A DNA stretch of 64,000 nt from Devosia sp. GTDB taxonomy: Bacteria > Pseudomonadota > Alphaproteobacteria > Rhizobiales > Devosiaceae. The DNA lies in assembly GCF_028290435.1 (NCBI RefSeq), contig NZ_JAQGJV010000051.1:1-64000 (forward strand). The letters are read 5' to 3'. Under the pieces are notes generated by a model. The model ran no database searches. It was not told the DNA's origin and saw only the letters and a list, made by a program, of their open reading frames with translations. The translations under genes and the position numbers were made by a program. Below are positions 20,491 to 28,493 of this stretch, piece by piece (position 1 is the first letter of the stretch; each line of letters begins with the position of its first letter).

Positions 20491-20536
20491 TATTTGACCT
20501 CCAAAGTCAGTCATTCTTGGTGCCGGTTACCCGGCG

Positions 20537-20601
20537 GTTTGTCGAAACGCGACCACACTATCGTGGTGCAGTGTGTTGCCGTCGCGTTGCGACCGACAAA
20601 C
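20537..20601 (-). promoter_or_regulatory. Long imperfect hairpin in the porin leader
   Basis: GTTTGTCG..AACGCGAC..CACACT on one side pairs with AGTGTG..GTCGCGTT..CGACAAAC on the other, leaving about a 10-base loop and small bulges. It ends 47 bp before the porin ATG. If transcribed it would form a stable 5'-UTR structure, possibly an mRNA-stabilising element or a site for small-RNA control. No riboswitch class was recognised. Confidence 0.5.
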
Positions 20602-20721
20602 GATCCCATGCATGGATTCGCAAGACCCACTCTACGCATGCCTACCGAGGACGCAATCATGCAAAAGCCCTTTTGGCGCCGCCACAATATGGTTGCAGGG
20701 TTGTTGTTGCAGATTCAGCAC

Positions 20722-20764
20722 AGGTTTCGAAACCTCTTGTTAACCCGGCTGAACGAGGGGTTAA
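20722..20764. promoter_or_regulatory. Palindromes in the porin / SDR divergent region
   Basis: AGGTTTCGAAACCT (20722-20735) is a perfect 14-bp palindrome. It is directly followed by an inverted repeat TTAACCC-N11-GGGTTAA (20740-20764). They lie midway in the 439-bp gap between the porin and the SDR gene. They are likely protein-binding sites; which gene they control is not clear. No gene is seen in the rest of this gap. Confidence 0.45.
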
Positions 20765-20929
20765 ATATTGCGCGTTCGCAAGGCCTTAGCAGTTAACCAG
20801 CACGGTAAACACACGGTTTTGCCGCGCATTATCGAATTCTGATGCTATGGCATTGGTGGCGACAAACGGCGCAATTGCGTCGGGATAGTGGACCGAAAGC
20901 GGCGAAAAGCGCCCAAGGGAGAGACAAGA

Positions 20930-21670
20930 ATGACAGCGACCAAGGTGGCGGTAATAACAGGCGGCGGCTCGGGAATCGGCCGTGCGGCGGCGCTGGGTTT
21001 CGCGGGCGCGGGCTACAAAACCGCCATTTGCGGGCGCCGCACCGAGGCACTGGAAGCGGTCAGCGCAGAGACCGGCGGATATTGGGGACAGTGCGACGTC
21101 ACCGATCCGGCCGAGGTCGCCAAGTTTTTCGCGGGCGTAAAGGCGGAGTTCGGCCAGATCGACGTGGTGTTCAACAATGCGGGGCGATCGGCGCCGGCGG
21201 TGTCGTTTGGCGATGTCGACGTGGTGACCTGGCGGGACATGATCGATACCAATCTCAACGGCGCCTTCTATGTGGCGCGCGAGGCGTTCCGGATCATGCG
21301 GGACCAGACGCCACAGGGCGGCCGCATCATCAACAATGGCTCGATCTCGGCCGATGTGCCCCGGCCGGGCGCCGCCGCCTATAATGCATCCAAGCACGCG
21401 ATCACGGGGCTGACCAAGACCATCTCGCTGGACGGACGCGCCTTCAATATCGCCTGCGGGCAGATCGATATCGGCAATGCGGCGACGGATATGACCAGCA
21501 AGATGAGCGGCGGCGTGCTGCAGGCCAATGGCACGATCATGCCGGAGCCGCGCATGGACGTGGTTAATGTGGTGGATGGGTTGTTGTATATGGCCGGGTT
21601 GCCGCTGAGCGCCAATGTGCAGTTCATGACAGTCATGGCCACCACCATGCCCTACATCGGTCGCGGCTAA
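20930..21670 (+). CDS. Short-chain dehydrogenase/reductase
   Basis: The 246-residue product is a classical SDR. The NAD(P)-binding motif is TGGGSGIG near the N-terminus, NNAG follows in VVFNNAGRSA, and the active-site set is Ser in NNGSISADVP with YNASK (AAYNASKHAITGLTK). The substrate cannot be inferred. The start at 20930 has AGGGAGAG upstream; an earlier in-frame ATG at 20888 is less likely. It does not appear to be part of an operon. Confidence 0.88.
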   Translation: MTATKVAVITGGGSGIGRAAALGFAGAGYKTAICGRRTEALEAVSAETGGYWGQCDVTDPAEVAKFFAGVKAEFGQIDVVFNNAGRSAPAVSFGDVDVVTWRDMIDTNLNGAFYVAREAFRIMRDQTPQGGRIINNGSISADVPRPGAAAYNASKHAITGLTKTISLDGRAFNIACGQIDIGNAATDMTSKMSGGVLQANGTIMPEPRMDVVNVVDGLLYMAGLPLSANVQFMTVMATTMPYIGRG

Positions 21671-21706
21671 CCAATTGGCTGAGGCCGGTCTGCAAACGGC
21701 GGTTCT

Positions 21707-21770
21707 CTCCGCTTCCGGTCCTCACGTACAGAAGTACGCTCCGGTCCGGTTCTCGAACACCGACATTTTC
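21707..21770. repeat. Imperfect palindromic element between convergent genes
   Basis: CCGGTCCTCACGTAC-AGAA-GTACGCTCCGGTCCGG forms an imperfect hairpin between the ends of the SDR and nagA genes. It could act as a bidirectional transcription barrier or be a dispersed repeat; no second copy was noticed in this window. Confidence 0.4.
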
Positions 21771-21803
21771 GACTCGGCCTGAGCTGATCTCGATCGCACC
21801 TAA

Positions 21804-22964
21804 CTAGGCGCGGAAAACCTCGACGCCGTCGATCCAGGTGGCGCGGACTTTTCGGTCGTCGGACAGGTGCACGAAGCTGGCTGAGGCATTGGCCATCAGG
21901 TGTCCGTGGCTCGCTGTCAGGCCCATGGCTTCGGCGGGATAGAACGAGGCCATGCGGATCGCTTCGTCCAGCTCGAGGCCGATGCGGTCCACCATGAAAT
22001 TGACGGCGTCGATCATGTCGAGATCGGCGCCGGCCAGCGTTCCATCGGCGGTGCGCAGGGCGCCGTCGCTGCGGGTAATGGTGCGGCCATTCAGGGTGAA
22101 GGATGTCAGGTCGGTGCCAGTCTGCGACATGGCGTCGGTGACGAGGAAGATCCGGCCGGGACCACGCTTGGCGCGCAGGGCGCTGCCGATGGTGGCTGGG
22201 TGGACATGGATGCCATCGGCGATCAAGCCGGCAAAGACCGCGGGCCGATCCAGTACGGCGCCAGCCACGCCGGGCTCGCGGTTGCCCAATTGGCTCATGG
22301 CGTTGAAAAGGTGCGTTGCCATGCTGGCGCCGGCATCGAAGGCACGTGATGCGACGTCATAGGACGCGTCCGAGTGGCCAATGCTGACGACGATGCCGGC
22401 GGCAGTGAGTTTGGCGATCTGTGCGGGCGTGACGGTTTCCGGTGCAATCGTGCAAATGAGATTGGGCACGAGGTCTTTGGCGGCGATGATGCGGGCCATG
22501 TCGGCGTCGTCCATGGGGCGGATCAAGGCGGGGTCGTGCGTGCCCTTGCGGGCAACCGACAGGTGCGGACCCTCCAGATGCAGGCCGATGAAGCCGGGGA
22601 CGCGCTCGCGATAAGCCGCCGCGCCCGCCGCTATGGCGGCAATGTTGACCTCGACGGTGTCGGTAATCAGCGTGGGCAGGAGTGCAGTCGTGCCGAATTG
22701 CGCGTGGGCGGCGCAGATGGTGCGGATGCCGTCGAGCGACGGATCGTTATTGAACAGGACGCCGCCGCCGCCATTGACCTGCAGGTCGACAAAGCCGGGG
22801 ACGATCATGCCGCCGTCGAGCACGACACGGCGGGCATTGTCCGGCACTGCATCGGCCGGGGAGATGCCGGTGACGTAGCCGAACTCGGCTAGCAGCGCCG
22901 CATCGTCGTGCCAGGCTTGCCCGTCAAAGATGCGGGCGCCGGAAATGGCGAGAAGATCGCTCAT
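21804..22964 (-). CDS. nagA: N-acetylglucosamine-6-phosphate deacetylase
   Basis: The 386-residue amidohydrolase converts GlcNAc-6-P to glucosamine-6-P plus acetate in the cytosol. Metal and catalytic motifs are GFVDLQVNGGGG, GLHLEGPHLS (metal Glu), SIGHSDASYD (His), ATHLFNAMSQ (His) and LVTDAMSQTGTD (catalytic Asp). Its ATG overlaps the stop of the upstream SIS gene by 4 bp, so GntR-SIS-nagA are one coupled operon. Confidence 0.94.
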   Translation of the reverse strand: MSDLLAISGARIFDGQAWHDDAALLAEFGYVTGISPADAVPDNARRVVLDGGMIVPGFVDLQVNGGGGVLFNNDPSLDGIRTICAAHAQFGTTALLPTLITDTVEVNIAAIAAGAAAYRERVPGFIGLHLEGPHLSVARKGTHDPALIRPMDDADMARIIAAKDLVPNLICTIAPETVTPAQIAKLTAAGIVVSIGHSDASYDVASRAFDAGASMATHLFNAMSQLGNREPGVAGAVLDRPAVFAGLIADGIHVHPATIGSALRAKRGPGRIFLVTDAMSQTGTDLTSFTLNGRTITRSDGALRTADGTLAGADLDMIDAVNFMVDRIGLELDEAIRMASFYPAEAMGLTASHGHLMANASASFVHLSDDRKVRATWIDGVEVFRA

Positions 22965-23995
22965 ATGGTTTCCGTGACTTTCTTGAGGGCCGGTGGAACG
23001 TCGGGGTTGAGGCCGCGATGGCGCGACAGCGCCTCGACAAATCCATAGAATGACACGATCAGCGCCAGCGGATCGGTTATCGGGTGGCCAGTGGCAGCAA
23101 AGGGTAGCGCCTTGGCGGCGCCAGGACGCTCGCTGGTCAGGAAGGCCAGGGCGCCCTGCCCGGCCAGCTTGTGGGCCATGTCGGCCACCGATGCCTCGGC
23201 GGCATCACGCGCGGCCAGACCCAGAACCGGGTAGCCGGGCGTCACAATGGCCACGGGTCCGTGCATCACTTCGGCGGCGCTGTAGGACTCGGCCTGGATG
23301 TTGCACGTTTCCTTGAACTTGAGTGCAGCTTCGTTGGCAATGGCCCAGCCGGGACCGCGGCCGAGGACGTAAAGGGCGTTGTGGCCATCGAGCGCGGTGA
23401 CCATCTCGGACCAGTCGCAGGCAACGGCTTTGGCCAGAGATTCGGGGAGCGCATGGACGGCAGTATTCAAGGCCTTGTCGCCGCTCCATTCGGCGAGCAG
23501 GGCCAGCCCCGCAACGATCGAAGTGGCAAAGGTTTTGGTGGCGGCGACGCTCTTTTCGAGGCCGGCATGCAGGTCGATGGTGAAATCCGAGGCTTCAGCC
23601 AAGGGCGAGGCGGCGGTGTTGGTGATGCTGATCAGGGTGGCGCCGCTGCGGCGGGCGGACTGCGCCATGCCGACGATATCGGGGCTTTTGCCGGATTGAG
23701 AGATGGCTATGGCGGCGGCGCTATCGAGCTTGAGGTCGCGGCCATAGATCGAGGCTATGGAGGGGCCGATGGAGGCGACCGGTAGGCCCAGGGTCAGCTC
23801 GATGGCGTATTTGAGATAGGCGCAGGCGTGGTCGGACGAACCGCGCGCGACAGTGACCACGATGGAGGGGTCTTTTTCGCGCAACGCCGCGGCCGCGGCG
23901 GACAACGTGCCGGCGCTCTGGGTGAGGAAGTTGGCGACGACGTGGGGGATCTGCTCGATCTCGGCGCGCATATGGGTCTGGTTGGTCAGGGTCAA
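22961..23995 (-). CDS. SIS-domain aminosugar-phosphate deaminase/isomerase (NagB-II/GlmS C-terminal type)
   Basis: The 344-residue product has two SIS domains, like the isomerase half of GlmS but without the glutaminase domain. Motifs include VTVARGSSDHA, AIAISQSGKSPD (phosphosugar-binding Ser cluster) and LISITNTAASPLAEASD. KSVAATKTFATS and ALKFKETCNIQAESYSAAEVMHGP with the catalytic Glu are also present. Next to nagA it most likely deaminates glucosamine-6-P to fructose-6-P (NagB-II). The start is TTG at 23995: GGAGG lies nine bases before it and it overlaps the GntR stop as TTGA; the ATG at 23971 has no ribosome-binding site. Confidence 0.85.
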   Translation of the reverse strand: MTLTNQTHMRAEIEQIPHVVANFLTQSAGTLSAAAAALREKDPSIVVTVARGSSDHACAYLKYAIELTLGLPVASIGPSIASIYGRDLKLDSAAAIAISQSGKSPDIVGMAQSARRSGATLISITNTAASPLAEASDFTIDLHAGLEKSVAATKTFATSIVAGLALLAEWSGDKALNTAVHALPESLAKAVACDWSEMVTALDGHNALYVLGRGPGWAIANEAALKFKETCNIQAESYSAAEVMHGPVAIVTPGYPVLGLAARDAAEASVADMAHKLAGQGALAFLTSERPGAAKALPFAATGHPITDPLALIVSFYGFVEALSRHRGLNPDVPPALKKVTETI

Positions 23996-24774
23996 GGCTT
24001 GGTGCCTCCGGAACTGTCGCCGAGCCGCAACTCGGCGACGAAATCATAGGTATCGCCGCGATAAATCGAGCGGGTGAATTCGATGACACGACCGGACGCC
24101 AGATAGGACGTCCGCTCGATATTGAGGCCGGCCGAGCCCTCGGGGACCTGGAGCAGGCCGGCATCCTCTGCGCCGAGATTGGCGGCGCGAATGCGCTGGA
24201 TGGCGCGAACCGGGCGATTGCCGCTTTTGTCGAGATGCTTATAGAGCGAGTCGACGATGGCGAGGGGTTCGGGCAGAATTTCGCTGGAGAGACTGGCGCG
24301 CTCGATGGCAAGCGGCGTATCGCCGGTGAGGCGCAGGCGCGAAATGCGGGCGACGCGGTCAGACGCGGTCAGGCCCAGAATCAGCATTTCATCGGGCGAT
24401 GGCAGATAGAGCCCGCGATCCAGCCATTGGGCGCGAACAACCATGCCGCGCCGGGCCATGTCGTCGGTGAATGAAGTGAGCTGCGACAGCGATTGTTCGA
24501 CACGCTGCGTGCGTGGGGCGACGAAGGTGCCTGAGCCGTGGCGCTGCACCAGGATGCCATCGCGCACCAATTGCAGCACGGCCTTGCGCACCGTCACGCG
24601 GGAGACATCGACTTTTTGCGCGAGATCGCGCTCGGAGGGCAGCGCATCGCCGGGATTGATCTGGCCTGAGTGGATGGCGTCTTCGATCCAGCGCTTGAGC
24701 TGCAGATATAGGGGCCCGCCGGAGGGCAGAACCACACTCTGATCGGCAAAAAAACGCTCGGACAGATCAGCCAA
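23992..24774 (-). CDS. GntR/HutC-family regulator of aminosugar genes
   Basis: The 260-residue product has an N-terminal winged helix (PLYLQLKRWIEDAIHSGQI, PSERDLAQKVDVSRVTVRKA, GILVQRHGSGTFVAP) and a C-terminal UTRA ligand domain (RVARISRLRLTGDTPLAIERAS, FTRSIYRGDTYDF). HutC-type regulators of this kind next to nagA typically sense GlcNAc-6-P or GlcN-6-P. It is the first gene of the operon with the SIS enzyme and nagA and is divergent from murQ. ATACCA direct repeats inside its own promoter suggest autoregulation. Confidence 0.9.
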   Translation of the reverse strand: MADLSERFFADQSVVLPSGGPLYLQLKRWIEDAIHSGQINPGDALPSERDLAQKVDVSRVTVRKAVLQLVRDGILVQRHGSGTFVAPRTQRVEQSLSQLTSFTDDMARRGMVVRAQWLDRGLYLPSPDEMLILGLTASDRVARISRLRLTGDTPLAIERASLSSEILPEPLAIVDSLYKHLDKSGNRPVRAIQRIRAANLGAEDAGLLQVPEGSAGLNIERTSYLASGRVIEFTRSIYRGDTYDFVAELRLGDSSGGTKP

Positions 24775-24861
24775 AACTCTTCAACCCCGCTCCAACGCCA
24801 AACTACTAAGAGGCGTAACCGTCGCATGGCAATGCGTCCAATGGAAAATTGGGCGCCACTT

Positions 24862-24889
24862 ATAATACCAATAAAATACCATTCACCAA
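24862..24889 (-). promoter_or_regulatory. GntR operon promoter with ATACCA direct repeats
   Basis: On the complement, TTGGTG (24889-24884) and TATTAT (24867-24862) with a 16-bp spacer make a plausible promoter. Two ATACCA half-sites (24865-24870 and 24876-24881) are spaced 11 bp apart and fill the spacer and -10 region, a good position for repression. A further TGGTAT is at 24996-25001, before murQ. The operator role is inferred. The rest of the gap (24,775-25,034) shows no gene. Confidence 0.5.
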
Positions 24890-25034
24890 GTGCAAAAGGA
24901 AGATTTCTGCACAGCGTCACAAAGCATGGGCCGCCTCACATTTCTGGAGAGTTTGGTCGGATTATCGCACCGAAAAGCGGCAGCCGGTGGACAAGTGGTA
25001 TTTTTTTGGCATTATCGGCGAGAAGGAGTTTCGC

Positions 25035-25934
25035 ATGGCCACAGCACAAACGGAAATGACCCATGGCAGCGCCAAGGGGCTAGATTTGCTCGCCCCGCAT
25101 GACGCTTTGCGGATTCTGGCCGTGGCACAAGCCGAGGCGGCTCGCGTCGTGGAAACAGCAATCCCCGAGATCGCCGCTGCGGCGCAATTGGCGGCTGATT
25201 GCGTGGCGGCCGGCGGGCAGTTGATTTATGCGGCGGCTGGCAGTTCGGGTTTGATGGCACTGGCGGACGGGCTGGAATTGCCGGGGACTTACGGCATCCC
25301 CAACGCGCGGATCAAGATTCTGCTGGCGGGCGGCGTTGCCGGGCTATCCGACATGGCGGGCGCGCCGGAGGATGACGAAGACGAGGCGCGGGCAGCCATG
25401 GAAGGCGCCGGCGTCAAGGCCGGCGACTGCGTGATCGCGGTGACGGCGAGTGGGCGGACACCGTTTCCGCTGACGGCGGTGCGGGTGGCGCGGGCGGCAG
25501 GCGCGAAAACCATCGGTATCGCCAACAATGCTGGTGCGGCGCTGTTCGAACTGGTGGACGTGGCGATTTGCCTGCCGACGCCGCCGGAGGTGATCGCCGG
25601 CTCGACGCGCATGGGCGCGGGCACGGCACAGAAGATCGCGCTCAATATGCTGTCGACCATGATGGCGATCCATCTCGGCCATGTGCATGACGGCTATATG
25701 GTCAACGTACTGGCGGACAATATCAAGCTGAAGGATCGGGCCAGGCGGATTGTGATGGCGGTGACCGGGGTTTCGGAGGACGTAGCCGCGCAAGCGTTGG
25801 ACGCGGCGGATGGGCGCGTGAAGGTGGCGATAGTGTTGGCTGCTGGAGCGGAGAATGTGTCGAGGGCGGCCGGGCTGTTGGCACAGAGCGAAGGCAAGTT
25901 ACGGCCAGCACTTGCAATTCTGGGCAAGCGGTAA
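25035..25934 (+). CDS. murQ: N-acetylmuramic acid 6-phosphate etherase
   Basis: The 299-residue SIS protein removes D-lactate from MurNAc-6-P to give GlcNAc-6-P, which NagA then uses. Diagnostic parts are YAAAGSSGLMALADGLELPGTYG (the Glu aligned with E. coli MurQ Glu83 is E81), then an acidic stretch APEDDEDEA in the second catalytic-Glu region, and GSTRMGAGTAQKIALNMLST (MurQ signature). The ATG at 25035 has AGAAGGAG nearby; upstream in-frame sequence is the divergent control region. The pairing with nagA and GntR points to recovery of peptidoglycan sugars. Confidence 0.9.
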   Translation: MATAQTEMTHGSAKGLDLLAPHDALRILAVAQAEAARVVETAIPEIAAAAQLAADCVAAGGQLIYAAAGSSGLMALADGLELPGTYGIPNARIKILLAGGVAGLSDMAGAPEDDEDEARAAMEGAGVKAGDCVIAVTASGRTPFPLTAVRVARAAGAKTIGIANNAGAALFELVDVAICLPTPPEVIAGSTRMGAGTAQKIALNMLSTMMAIHLGHVHDGYMVNVLADNIKLKDRARRIVMAVTGVSEDVAAQALDAADGRVKVAIVLAAGAENVSRAAGLLAQSEGKLRPALAILGKR

Positions 25935-25936
25935 GA

Positions 25937-26073
25937 ATCCCCCTCACCCGGCCTCCGCTTCGCTCGGCCACCCTCTCCCCGACGGGGAGAGGAATCCTGA
26001 GAAATCGGCGCTTCTTATTCTTCTCGCCGTCGGGGAGAAGGTGGCCCGGCGCAGCCGGGACGGATGAGGGCGT
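25937..26073. repeat. Palindromic intergenic repeat, family B
   Basis: CCCTCACCCGGCC, CTCTCCCCGACGGGGAGAGG, then CTTCTCGCCGTCGGGGAGAAGG and TGGCCCGGCGCAGCCGGGACGG are the parts shared with 4,398-4,541. It separates the convergent murQ and aldolase-like genes. Confidence 0.82.
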
Positions 26074-26080
26074 CTGCCCG

Positions 26081-27142
26081 TCAGTCCACCCTGCCCCGCG
26101 CGGCCACCGGCGCGCGCTCAACGAGCTTGCCACCCGAAATCAAATTGACCTCGTCAAACAGGTTGCTGACTACGCAGGCGTGGTTGGGGATGACTCGGAG
26201 TTTTTCGCCGATGGCGGGCTTTTGGGCGCAGTTGGTCAGGTCGATATGGCCGTGCTCTTCGCTGAGGCCGGTGATGACGGCGTCGGGATAGGCTTCGATA
26301 TAGCCGAAGCCGACCATGCCGAGGGTGTCGCTGGTGAGGGATTTGGAGCCGGCGTCGATGATGGCGCGGTTTTCGGTGGGGCGGCTGACGACGGTGGCGA
26401 GAACGGTCAGCGCGCAGTCGTCGAAGGTGCCGACGTTCCGCGCCACTTGGGAGCGGTCCATGTAGATGTAGGTGCCGGGGCGGTGCTCGGTGGCGGCGGT
26501 CACTTCGTGGGCGCGCCATAGATCGGGCGAGCCGCCATTGGAGATGATGCGGGCGGGCAGATTGGCGGCGATCAGCGCATCGCGCGCGGAGGCCAGCCAG
26601 GCGGCGTTGGCTTCGACCTGGCCGGCGGCCGGATAGGTCATCAGGCCGTCGAAGACGAGGCCGGGCGCGGCGGAGATGTATTGGGCGAGAATGACGGCGT
26701 CCGCAGGTGACTGGACGCCGCAGCGGCCCATGCCGGTGTCGCATTCGACTAGGACGCGGAGCGGTTTTTCGGCATTGGCGAAGGTGGCGGACAGGCCATC
26801 GACGGTGATGGTGCTATCGGCTGTGGCAGCGATAGTGATGCGCTCGTTGAGGGCGCGCAGGCGGGCGAGTTTTTCGGCGCCGAGAATGTTGTAGGGCAGG
26901 AAGATATCGGTGATGCCGGCATCGGCCATGACTTCGGCTTCGCCGAGCTTTTGCACGGTGATGCCGATGGCGCCGAGTTCGATCGCGCGCTTGGCGAAGC
27001 GCGGCAGCTTGTGGGTTTTGATGTGGGGGCGTAGCGGCAGGCCATGTGCATCGGCATAGGCTTGGGCGCGGGACAGATTGGCCTCGACGCGATCTATATC
27101 GATGAGGACGGCGGGGGTGTCGATGTCGGTGAAATCGGTCAT
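26081..27142 (-). CDS. D-threonine aldolase-like / alanine racemase-fold PLP enzyme
   Basis: The 353-residue product has the fold-type III barrel start (TPAVLIDIDRVEANL) and the PLP lysine in LRPHIKTHKLP. A C-terminal D-serine dehydratase-like domain carries the metal-ligand pattern EEHGHIDLT and IPNHACVV. Enzymes of this family act on D-3-hydroxy-amino acids (D-threonine aldolase, D-serine dehydratase) with PLP and a divalent metal. The exact substrate is unknown. Its start overlaps the stop of the upstream SDR by 4 bp. Confidence 0.87.
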   Translation of the reverse strand: MTDFTDIDTPAVLIDIDRVEANLSRAQAYADAHGLPLRPHIKTHKLPRFAKRAIELGAIGITVQKLGEAEVMADAGITDIFLPYNILGAEKLARLRALNERITIAATADSTITVDGLSATFANAEKPLRVLVECDTGMGRCGVQSPADAVILAQYISAAPGLVFDGLMTYPAAGQVEANAAWLASARDALIAANLPARIISNGGSPDLWRAHEVTAATEHRPGTYIYMDRSQVARNVGTFDDCALTVLATVVSRPTENRAIIDAGSKSLTSDTLGMVGFGYIEAYPDAVITGLSEEHGHIDLTNCAQKPAIGEKLRVIPNHACVVSNLFDEVNLISGGKLVERAPVAARGRVD

Positions 27143-27915
27143 TTTGGAGCTTTCAGCACATCATTGACGAAGCGGAGATTGCCGGCGGTGAGGCCTGCAT
27201 CGACCGGGAGCACGGTGCCGGTAATGCCGGAGGCGGCGGGCGAGGCAAGGAAGGCTACGGCGTCGGCGACCTCCGTGGGCGAGACCAGGCGGCCGAGCGG
27301 ATAGTGGGGCAGCACGTTATCCAGCAGGTTCGGATTGGCGGCGAGGCGGTGATCCCAGGCGGGAGTGCGGACCGAGCCGGGGGCGACGACATTGGCGCGG
27401 ACGCCTTGCCCGCCGCGCTCAAGCGCGATGGCCTTGGCATAGGCGATGAGGCCGGCCTTGGCAGCGGAATAGGCCGGATTGCCGTAATGCGCGATTCCAT
27501 TGACCGAGGAGATGAACACCAAGCTGCCGGAGCCGCGGGCCGCCATGGCTTCGATGATCGGGGCAGTCAGCGCGTAGGCGCCGTTGAGGTTGATGGCGAC
27601 TTCGGATGCCCAGACTGCGGGATCGACCTGATCGAGGATTTCGGCGCGGGTGAAGCCGGCATTGGAGACGACGACGTCAGGGACGCCGTGTTCGGCGATG
27701 TAGGCGGTGACCGCCGCGGTGGTCGCGGCCATGTCGGCGAGGTCGCAGACCAGGGTGTGGTCGAGGCCGAGGTCGGCGAGCAGAGCCGGATCGCGATCGG
27801 CGCCGGAGACCTGGGCGCCAGCGGCCTTGAAGGCAGCGACCAGAGCGTGGCCGATGCCGCCGCCGGCGCCGGTGATGAGGACGGTCTGGCCGTCGAGGCG
27901 GAGGAACGCGTTCAT
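27139..27915 (-). CDS. Short-chain dehydrogenase/reductase
   Basis: The 258-residue classical SDR has TGAGGGIGHAL (cofactor), VSNAGF (NNAG equivalent), and SSVNGIAHYGNPAYSAAKAG (Ser and YxxxK active site). It lies in a three-gene operon: RidA, this SDR, then the D-threonine-aldolase-like gene, with 1-bp and 4-bp junctions. A role in oxidising or reducing a hydroxy or keto acid in that pathway is likely but not proven. Confidence 0.88.
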   Translation of the reverse strand: MNAFLRLDGQTVLITGAGGGIGHALVAAFKAAGAQVSGADRDPALLADLGLDHTLVCDLADMAATTAAVTAYIAEHGVPDVVVSNAGFTRAEILDQVDPAVWASEVAINLNGAYALTAPIIEAMAARGSGSLVFISSVNGIAHYGNPAYSAAKAGLIAYAKAIALERGGQGVRANVVAPGSVRTPAWDHRLAANPNLLDNVLPHYPLGRLVSPTEVADAVAFLASPAASGITGTVLPVDAGLTAGNLRFVNDVLKAPK

Positions 27916-27916
27916 A

Positions 27917-28300
27917 TCATGGTGCCTTATAGGCGGTGCATTCGATCTCGACCTTGCAGTCGACCATCATGTGGGCCTGAACGGCAGCGCGGGCCGGCGG
28001 GTTCTCGCCAAAATAGCTCTTGTAGACGGCATTGAAGCTCCAGAAATCGCGCGGATCATCGAGCCAGACGCCGCAGCGGACGACGTGTTCGAGGCCGTAG
28101 CCGGCTTCCTCGAGGATGGCGACGAGGTTGGCGATGGTCTTGTGGGTCTGCTCGACAATGCCGCCATTGATGATCTCGCCGTTTTCCATAGCTACCTGCC
28201 CGGAAACGAAGAGAAAGCCGCCGGCTTCGACGGCGCGGGCAAAGGGCAAGTTCTGGCCGCCGGCACCGGATTTTTCGGCTCCATAACGCTTGATCGACAT
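27917..28300 (-). CDS. RidA family (reactive imine deaminase-like) protein
   Basis: The 127-residue product matches the RidA/YjgF fold: LPFARAVEAGGFLFVSGQVAMENGEI, IVEQTHKTIANLVAILEEAGYGLEHVVRCGVWLDD, PPARAAVQAHMMVDCKVEIECTAYK. The conserved substrate Arg is in PARAAV. RidA proteins hydrolyse enamines or imines released by PLP enzymes, which fits the PLP aldolase-like gene in the same operon. The start at 28300 has GGAGGTCCG upstream; a longer frame to 28378 reads promoter sequence. Confidence 0.9.
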   Translation of the reverse strand: MSIKRYGAEKSGAGGQNLPFARAVEAGGFLFVSGQVAMENGEIINGGIVEQTHKTIANLVAILEEAGYGLEHVVRCGVWLDDPRDFWSFNAVYKSYFGENPPARAAVQAHMMVDCKVEIECTAYKAP

Positions 28301-28493
28301 CGGACCTCCATGGGATTTCTGAAAGGGAATTTCGTAGATGATAGCTATATCGTGGCTTGGCTGGCTTTTCTTCCCCAAAATGGGGTGATTTTTGTAAATT
28401 CCTTACGTGATTGGCCTAGTTTGGCTGTGGTATCGTGACGCCACGACGCATTGTCGCCAAGCTCTATTTGATCCCCAATTGTGAGTTCATCCG

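Noticed and set aside
18937-20796. A 619-codon plus-strand frame opposite the porin
   Set aside because: The porin on the other strand has signal peptide, family motifs, ribosome-binding site and terminator; the antisense product resembles nothing.
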